The position numbers and the translations under genes were made by a program. From positions 1 through 18,810 of the forward strand of contig CAMPHD010000019.1 in assembly GCA_946885765.1 (NCBI GenBank): a stretch of 18,810 bases of DNA, read 5' to 3'. This document shows, piece after piece, positions 14,172-18,810 of this stretch. Below the pieces are notes generated by a model, which worked only from the letters and a program-made list of their open reading frames with translations, searched no databases and was not told where the DNA came from. The stretch is from an uncultured Thalassospira sp. Lineage in GTDB: Bacteria; Pseudomonadota; Alphaproteobacteria; Rhodospirillales_A; Thalassospiraceae. Each line of letters begins with the position of its first letter. Positions within the stretch are counted from its first letter, which is position 1.

Positions 14172-14387
14172 GTCGCTCTCCAGTGAAAATTTGCGCCGCT
14201 CATACTCTGTATCGGCGAAAAACACAACCCGCACCGGGTCAACAGGGATCAGACATGCATGGATCACAGATCGGAATGAATACAGGAAACATTAAAGCCG
14301 ATTGCGAAGAAGCATGTATCCTCAGTAGGATGACGTTACAGGCCGCCGTGTTTTACGGTCGAAACGAATTTAAAGACGGATCACATT
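14172..14387. other. Divergent intergenic gap
   Basis: This 216-base region separates the acidic-protein gene (minus) from the DUF599 gene (plus) and must hold both promoters. A small hairpin ACCCG-cac-CGGGT lies near 14229-14241. A possible plus-strand pair TTAAAG (14292-14297) and TATCCT (14317-14322) has a 19-base spacer, which is weak. Nothing else stands out. Confidence 0.4.
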
Positions 14388-15065
14388 ATGCCCGAATTTA
14401 CGTTACTCGACATCGCTGCTGTTAGCTGGGCATTCATTTGGTGGGTGGGCTATACCATCTTTGCCGATGCAAGTTCACGACGGCGCAATTCGATTTCGGC
14501 CCATATGGCGCGTAATCGGCATCGCTGGATGGAGCAGATGCTTCAACGCAATCTGCGGATGGTTGATACCTCTATCGCCAGCAACCTGATTACCGGCATC
14601 AGTTTCTTTTCATCGACCACCATTCTGGTGCTGATTGGTTTGATCGCACTTCTGGGCTACACCGAAAAGGCAATTCAAACCGTATCGGCCCTACCCTTTG
14701 CCGTTCAAACAACTGCGGCAGTTTGGGAGTGCAAGGTTGTTCTGCTGGTTCTGATCTTTATCTATGCGTTTTTCAAGTTCACATGGGCATTTCGTCTGTC
14801 GAACTATTGTTCGATCCTGATCGGCGCGGCACCCGACCCGAGTGCCCCCGATGCTGCCAAAGCCGCCGCACGCGCATCGCGCATGAGCATAATGTCGGCA
14901 CATAATTTCAATCGCGGCATTCGTGCCTATTTCTTCGCACTGTCGGCACTTGCCTGGTTCTATCACCCGGTCGCTTTTATCATCGGCGCCGCCTGGGTCA
15001 CACTGGTCTTGTACAATCGCGAATTCAGATCCCATGCACTTGATATTCTTGCCGGGCATCATTGA
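14388..15065 (+). CDS. DUF599 family membrane protein
   Basis: The 225-residue protein fits the DUF599 family of bacterial inner-membrane proteins of unknown function. It has an N-terminal helix with WAFIWWVGYTIFAD (about 14-27), a basic stretch, a conserved WMEQMLQRNLRMVDTSIASN segment (47-66), three further hydrophobic helices, and HNFNRGIRAYFFALSALAWF (about 171-190). Four to five membrane spans are expected. GGA lies seven bases before the ATG. It ends in a terminator shared with the convergent MFS gene. Confidence 0.87.
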   Translation: MPEFTLLDIAAVSWAFIWWVGYTIFADASSRRRNSISAHMARNRHRWMEQMLQRNLRMVDTSIASNLITGISFFSSTTILVLIGLIALLGYTEKAIQTVSALPFAVQTTAAVWECKVVLLVLIFIYAFFKFTWAFRLSNYCSILIGAAPDPSAPDAAKAAARASRMSIMSAHNFNRGIRAYFFALSALAWFYHPVAFIIGAAWVTLVLYNREFRSHALDILAGHH

Positions 15066-15071
15066 AACGAA

Positions 15072-15100
15072 AAAGGCCGCATCAAGCGGCCTTTATTCAC
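15072..15100. terminator. Bidirectional terminator between DUF599 and MFS genes
   Basis: A perfect nine-pair stem AAAGGCCGC / GCGGCCTTT (15072-15080 with 15086-15094) has an ATCAA loop. T-rich tails exist on both strands, strongest on the minus strand. It is in a 48-base gap between two convergent genes. Confidence 0.85.
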
Positions 15101-15113
15101 AGTCTTTGCATCA

Positions 15114-16301
15114 TCAGGCGTGCTGGCGACGGTAACGCAATGCATAACCGGCAAGAACAAGCATCACCAGTCCAACCGGCAGCGCTGCGGAATACAGCAA
15201 CGTTGCCCAACCGGCCCCGGCATAGATCGAACCGGCGGACAGGGATGCAATGGCAACTGTTCCGAAAACGACGAACTCGTTAATTGCCTGCACACGGGCC
15301 TGCTCGGCCGGACGATAGTTTTCCGTCAGGAGCGTTGTGGCACCGACAAACATGAAGTTCCAACCAACGCCAAGCAGCACAAGAGACGGCCAGAAGTTGC
15401 CGATCAAATCCTCTCCTCCCAAACCGAATGCCAGACATATCAGGTTCAGCACGGCACCGACCTGAATGATGGTAAGCGCACCAAAGCGGCGGATCAGGTT
15501 GCCGGTAAAGAAGCCCGGCGCATACATGCCCACCACATGCCACTGGATGATGAAGGCAGCATCGCCGAACTCGTAATTGCAATCAAGGATCGCAAGCGGT
15601 GTCGCCGTCATGACAAAGCTCATCACCGCGTAACCAAGTGCCCCGGCAATCATTGCAACGATCACGGCAGGTTGACCCACAACCATTTTAAGCGGACGGG
15701 CCGGTTCATCATGCTTGGTGCCGCGCATATCAGGCAGGCGCAACTGGCTGATCGCAAGAACCAGCAGAAATTGCAGCCCGATCAGTGCGAGAAAAGTCCC
15801 GAGAAATGGCAGGGTATCAAACCAGTTGCGTGCAAAACTTGCCAGGTTCGGCCCGACAAAGGCCGCGGCAAGCCCGCCCAGCATGGTTAGCGAAATCGCC
15901 CGCGAACGGAACTCTGGTGGGGCGGCCTCGGCTGCGGCAAATCGATATTGCATGGCGATGGCATTGGCAGACCCGATGCAGGCGCAAGCTACGCACAGAA
16001 GCCAGAAACTGCCGAAATAAACCGTCCCCATGCCAGCCACAGCACCGACCATACCGATCACCGACCCGATCCAGAAACCGACACGTCGACCGAAACGGTT
16101 CATCATCAGAGCCGAGGGCGCGGTAGTGGCCATCATTGCAATCATGGTGAATGCAACCGGTAACGTCGAAAATGATTTGTCCGGTGCCAGCGAATAACCG
16201 ATCACGGCAGCCACCGTAAACAGCAGCGACATCGCACTGGCTGACAGGGCAACGCACAAACTTAAAAACAGAATGTTTCGGCGCACTTCGGGGCTGGACA
16301 T
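15114..16301 (-). CDS. MFS transporter
   Basis: The 395-residue protein has about twelve hydrophobic helices in two six-helix halves, with a basic loop (LRLPDMRGTKHDEPARPLK, about 208-226) between them. The loop between helices 2 and 3 carries MMNRFGRRVGFWIG, the major facilitator motif A. The second half has the related NLIRRFGALT. The substrate is not evident; the family includes drug and small-molecule exporters. AAGG lies ten bases before the ATG. It is a single-gene unit, divergent from thrS. Confidence 0.9.
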   Translation of the reverse strand: MSSPEVRRNILFLSLCVALSASAMSLLFTVAAVIGYSLAPDKSFSTLPVAFTMIAMMATTAPSALMMNRFGRRVGFWIGSVIGMVGAVAGMGTVYFGSFWLLCVACACIGSANAIAMQYRFAAAEAAPPEFRSRAISLTMLGGLAAAFVGPNLASFARNWFDTLPFLGTFLALIGLQFLLVLAISQLRLPDMRGTKHDEPARPLKMVVGQPAVIVAMIAGALGYAVMSFVMTATPLAILDCNYEFGDAAFIIQWHVVGMYAPGFFTGNLIRRFGALTIIQVGAVLNLICLAFGLGGEDLIGNFWPSLVLLGVGWNFMFVGATTLLTENYRPAEQARVQAINEFVVFGTVAIASLSAGSIYAGAGWATLLYSAALPVGLVMLVLAGYALRYRRQHA

Positions 16302-16423
16302 GTGGGGCTTACCTTATGAGGCTTTGGCGTGGTGGCGCCGTTTCAATCTGGTGTTTTGGCAAACTACAAGAACAAGGAACTGCTGTAAAATCTTAACCGG
16401 GTTGTGGCTTGCCCTGCTCTCTT

Positions 16424-16465
16424 TTGATGCTATATTGGCGTTATCAATTAACGGGATAGCATCAA
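16424..16465. promoter_or_regulatory. Nested inverted repeat at the thrS promoter
   Basis: Perfect ten-base arms TTGATGCTAT (16424-16433) and ATAGCATCAA (16456-16465) flank an inner pair CGTTA/TAACG (16439-16443 and 16449-16453). The left arm overlaps the proposed -10. The arm centres are 32 bases apart, about three helical turns. It could be an operator or, if transcription starts upstream, a hairpin. Confidence 0.5.
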
Positions 16466-16578
16466 TGCACGGCATGGCCGACAAAAAATTGATGGAATGC
16501 GCAATCACTGCACGTCTTTCGGGCGTCGCGGCTTTTCGTGTTGTTTCCTCGGTCGCTTTTTTCAAAGAGCGAACTTGA
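16465..16578 (+). CDS. Possible small leader ORF of thrS
   Basis: A 37-codon frame begins ATG directly at the end of the inverted repeat, with GGGA eight bases upstream, and ends ERT then TGA. The peptide begins MHGMADKKLMECAIT. It contains two threonine codons, one just before the stop. There is no family match and coding signal cannot be judged at this length. It could be a regulatory leader peptide or chance. Confidence 0.25.
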   Translation: MHGMADKKLMECAITARLSGVAAFRVVSSVAFFKERT

Positions 16579-16686
16579 CCTCATCCTGAAATTCCTTTTC
16601 TTGTGCCTAAAGCCCGCGTAAACATGCGGGTTTGAAAATGCGCACATGACATTTATGCCCGCAGATAAAGCAGAGTTGAGCCAGAC

Positions 16687-18624
16687 ATGATTGCCCTCAC
16701 CCTTCCGGACGGTGCCGTACGCGAATTTGACGGCCCTGTATCGGGTTTCGATGTTGCCAAAAGCATCAGTCCCTCGCTGGCAAAGAAATCTTTTGCCATC
16801 ATCATTAACGGCGAATTGCGCGATCTTTCGCGTGAAATCGATACTGATGCCGCCATCGAAATCGTGACAAAGGGGCACAAGGAAGTTCTGCCGCTAATCC
16901 GGCATGACTGCGCCCATGTCATGGCCGAAGCGGTTCAGGAATTGTACCCGGACACGCAGGTGACAATCGGCCCGTCCATCGAAAACGGTTTCTATTACGA
17001 CTTTGCCCGCAAGACGCCCTTTACGCCGGACGATTTGATTAAGATCGAAAAGCAGATGCACAAGATCGTCGAGCGGAACGAGAAAATCGAACGCGAAGTC
17101 TGGGACCGTAACGAGGCGATCAAATTCTTCCTCGACAAGGGCGAAGACTATAAAGCCGAGATCATTCGCGACCTGCCCGAAACCGAAACCATCACCTGCT
17201 ATCGTCAGGGTAATTTCATTGACCTGTGCCGTGGCCCGCATGCCCCGTCGACCGGCAAGATCGGCAAAGCCTTCAAACTGATGAAGGTTGCCGGCGCCTA
17301 TTGGCGTGGCAACTCGGATAACGAAATGCTGCAACGTATCTACGGCACCTGCTGGGAAACGCAGGAAGACCTTGATGCCTATCTGCACATGCTTGAAGAA
17401 GCCGAAAAGCGTGATCACCGCCGCCTTGGTCGCGAAATGGACCTCTTCCACATGCAGGAAGAAGCCCAAGGTTCGGTTTTCTGGCACGACAAGGGCCTGA
17501 AACTGTATCGCAAGGTCGAAACCTATATTCGTGAACGTCTTGATGCCGAAGGCTATCAGGAAGTCCGCACGCCGCAGCTTGTTGACCGTATCCTCTGGGA
17601 AAAGTCCGGCCACTGGGAAAAGTTCCGCGAAAACATGTTCACCACGACCCCGGATGAAAACGACCCCGAAAAGGTTCTGGCGCTCAAGCCGATGAACTGC
17701 CCGTGCCACGTGCAGATTTTCCGTATGGGCAGCAAATCCTATCGTGACCTGCCGCTACGTATGGCGGAATTCGGCTGCTGCCATCGTAATGAGCCGTCCG
17801 GCGGCCTGCATGGCATAATGCGCGTGCGCCAGTTCATTCAGGATGACGCGCATATCTTCTGTACAGAAGACCAGATTGTCTCGGAAACCAAGATTTTCTG
17901 TGACCTTCTGAAATCGGTTTACAAGGATTTCGGCTTTACCGACATCCTCGTCAAATTCTCGGACCGTCCGGAAGTCCGTGCCGGTTCTGATGAAATCTGG
18001 GACAAGGCAGAAACCGCCCTTCGCGAAGCTGCCGAAGAAGCCGGACTTACGCTTGAAGTTAACCCGGGCGAAGGCGCGTTTTACGGGCCGAAGCTTGAGT
18101 TCGTCCTGCGTGATGCGATTGGTCGCGACTGGCAGTGTGGCACACTTCAGGCCGACTTCGTCCTGCCGGAACGCCTTGATGCATCCTATATGGGCGAAGA
18201 CGGCGAAAAGCACCGCCCGGTCATGCTGCATCGTGCGATCCTTGGCTCGCTTGAACGCTTCATCGGCATTCTGATCGAAAACTATGCCGGTCGCCTGCCG
18301 CTTTGGCTGTCACCTGTTCATGCGGTGATCTGCTCGATCACCAACGAAGCCGACAGCTATGCGGAAGAAGTGAAAAAAACACTTCAAGCCAAAGGCTTGA
18401 ACGTTGAACTTGACCTTCGCAACGAAAAGATCAGCTACAAGGTTCGCGAACACAGCCATGCCAAAATCCCACTGATCCTGGCCCTTGGCAAACGCGAAGC
18501 CGAAGAAAAAACCGCATCGGTCCGCCGCCTTGGTTTCCAGCATCAAAAAAACATGGGGATCAACGAACTGGCAGAAGCCATGGCAACCGAAATCCGTGAT
18601 CGCGTGATCAAGGCCGATTTCTGA
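16687..18624 (+). CDS. thrS: Threonyl-tRNA synthetase
   Basis: The 645-residue cytoplasmic class II enzyme attaches threonine to tRNA-Thr. The TGS domain spans about 1-62. The editing domain follows with its zinc-type motif HDCAH (His73, His77) and CRGPH (Cys181, His185), which removes mischarged serine. The catalytic core has the zinc ligands Cys338 (MNCPCH), His389 (DDAHIF) and His515 (MLHRA), corresponding to Cys334, His385 and His511 of E. coli ThrRS. The anticodon-binding domain starts near 540. Length is normal and all key residues are present. The Shine-Dalgarno is weak. A strong terminator follows; infC, the common neighbour, is not visible in the remaining 186 bases. Confidence 0.98.
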   Translation: MIALTLPDGAVREFDGPVSGFDVAKSISPSLAKKSFAIIINGELRDLSREIDTDAAIEIVTKGHKEVLPLIRHDCAHVMAEAVQELYPDTQVTIGPSIENGFYYDFARKTPFTPDDLIKIEKQMHKIVERNEKIEREVWDRNEAIKFFLDKGEDYKAEIIRDLPETETITCYRQGNFIDLCRGPHAPSTGKIGKAFKLMKVAGAYWRGNSDNEMLQRIYGTCWETQEDLDAYLHMLEEAEKRDHRRLGREMDLFHMQEEAQGSVFWHDKGLKLYRKVETYIRERLDAEGYQEVRTPQLVDRILWEKSGHWEKFRENMFTTTPDENDPEKVLALKPMNCPCHVQIFRMGSKSYRDLPLRMAEFGCCHRNEPSGGLHGIMRVRQFIQDDAHIFCTEDQIVSETKIFCDLLKSVYKDFGFTDILVKFSDRPEVRAGSDEIWDKAETALREAAEEAGLTLEVNPGEGAFYGPKLEFVLRDAIGRDWQCGTLQADFVLPERLDASYMGEDGEKHRPVMLHRAILGSLERFIGILIENYAGRLPLWLSPVHAVICSITNEADSYAEEVKKTLQAKGLNVELDLRNEKISYKVREHSHAKIPLILALGKREAEEKTASVRRLGFQHQKNMGINELAEAMATEIRDRVIKADF

Positions 18625-18652
18625 TCGGCTGTCCGATCCAAGGCAAAACCAC

Positions 18653-18685
18653 AAAGGCTCGCAACAACTGTTGCGGGCCTTTTCA
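18653..18685 (+). terminator. Intrinsic terminator of thrS
   Basis: A 13-pair stem AAAGGCTCGCAAC / GTTGCGGGCCTTT (18653-18665 with 18670-18682, one G-T wobble) closes a four-base loop and runs into TTTTCATTTT. It shares the core GGCTCGCAA/TTGCGGGCC with the ppiC terminator at 12394-12426. Confidence 0.9.
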
Positions 18686-18810
18686 TTTTGCGGAACCAAA
18701 GTTTTCAATGATCCTTTGGAAATCGTTATCTAATTCAGGATCTAACGATATGGCGCTTTCACCAACTCGTGACTGCACTTAATGCAAAGTTGTGCTAAAT
18801 CCGAAACTGA

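Larger units (their letters stand above)
16302..16686. other. Intergenic region and long leader of thrS
   Basis: This 385-base gap lies between the divergent MFS gene and thrS. It contains a promoter-like pair TTGCCC (16409-16414) and TATATT (16431-16436) at spacing 16, a nested inverted repeat (16424-16465), a small ORF (16465-16578), and a stem CCCGC/GCGGG (about 16613-16635, flanked by AAA/TTT) some 50 bases before thrS. No tRNA or T-box-like sequence is present. A leader of about 240 bases is long for an aminoacyl-tRNA synthetase gene. Confidence 0.45.

Noticed and set aside
15120..15890. 256-residue plus-strand ORF
   Set aside because: It is the complement of the MFS transporter; its odd composition (many Gln, Arg, His) is typical of a shadow frame.
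16302..16686. T-box leader or tRNA gene before thrS
   Set aside because: No T-box consensus, no tRNA arms and no CCA-type end could be found.
16894..17709. 271-residue minus-strand ORF
   Set aside because: It is antisense to thrS, whose catalytic and editing motifs prove the plus-strand frame.

Overview
The window looks like chromosomal DNA of a marine-type alphaproteobacterium of the Rhodospirillales, with Thalassospira a reasonable guess. This rests on moderate GC, a single-gene SecDF fusion, DUF1491, DUF599 and DUF924 housekeeping genes, a LiuR-like MerR regulator and a NikKMLQO nickel importer. No tRNA, rRNA, CRISPR array, insertion sequence or phage gene was seen. The genus is an inference from gene content, not from a database match.

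Layout. At 2-67 the last codons of a plus-strand gene meet a MerR-family regulator (146-583, minus), with a terminator between them. A minus-strand right-handed beta-helix protein (711-2207) follows. Divergent from it runs a two-gene plus-strand unit: a 147-residue exported protein ending in Arg-Ala-Pro-Pro-Phe-Arg-Ala (2321-2764), then fused secDF (2880-5456). Next is a nickel/cobalt ECF importer: nikK (5617-6402), a 208-base structured gap, then nikM, nikL, nikQ and nikO, tightly coupled to 9320. A DUF924 gene (9381-9923) converges on a minus-strand pair, a TrpD2/YbiB-like protein and YaaA (9995-11854). A long hairpin lies between yaaA and the divergent parvulin gene ppiC (12052-12372). Minus-strand DUF1491 and an M23 peptidase (overlapping by one base) and an acidic protein of unknown function come next, then a DUF599 membrane protein (plus), an MFS transporter (minus) and thrS (plus) with a long leader and strong terminator.

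Most interesting system. The small gene before secDF has the hallmarks of a RAPP-type translation arrest peptide that monitors Sec export: an N-terminal signal sequence, about 90 residues of spacer, and an RAPP motif three residues before the C-terminus. The transcript contains six bases (2736-2741) exactly complementary to the secDF Shine-Dalgarno region (2864-2869), placed where a ribosome stalled at RAPP would cover them. A further hairpin (2822-2863) abuts the Shine-Dalgarno. Together these suggest that when export is slow the peptide stalls, the secDF ribosome binding site is exposed and more SecDF is made, as in SecM-secA and VemP-secDF2.

Secondary points. The nikM leader has mutually exclusive pairings that could hide its ribosome binding site. 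NikK and NikL are both predicted to start with histidine after signal cleavage. The MerR gene carries a dyad in a 20-base promoter spacer. thrS has a long leader with a nested inverted repeat and a possible small ORF.
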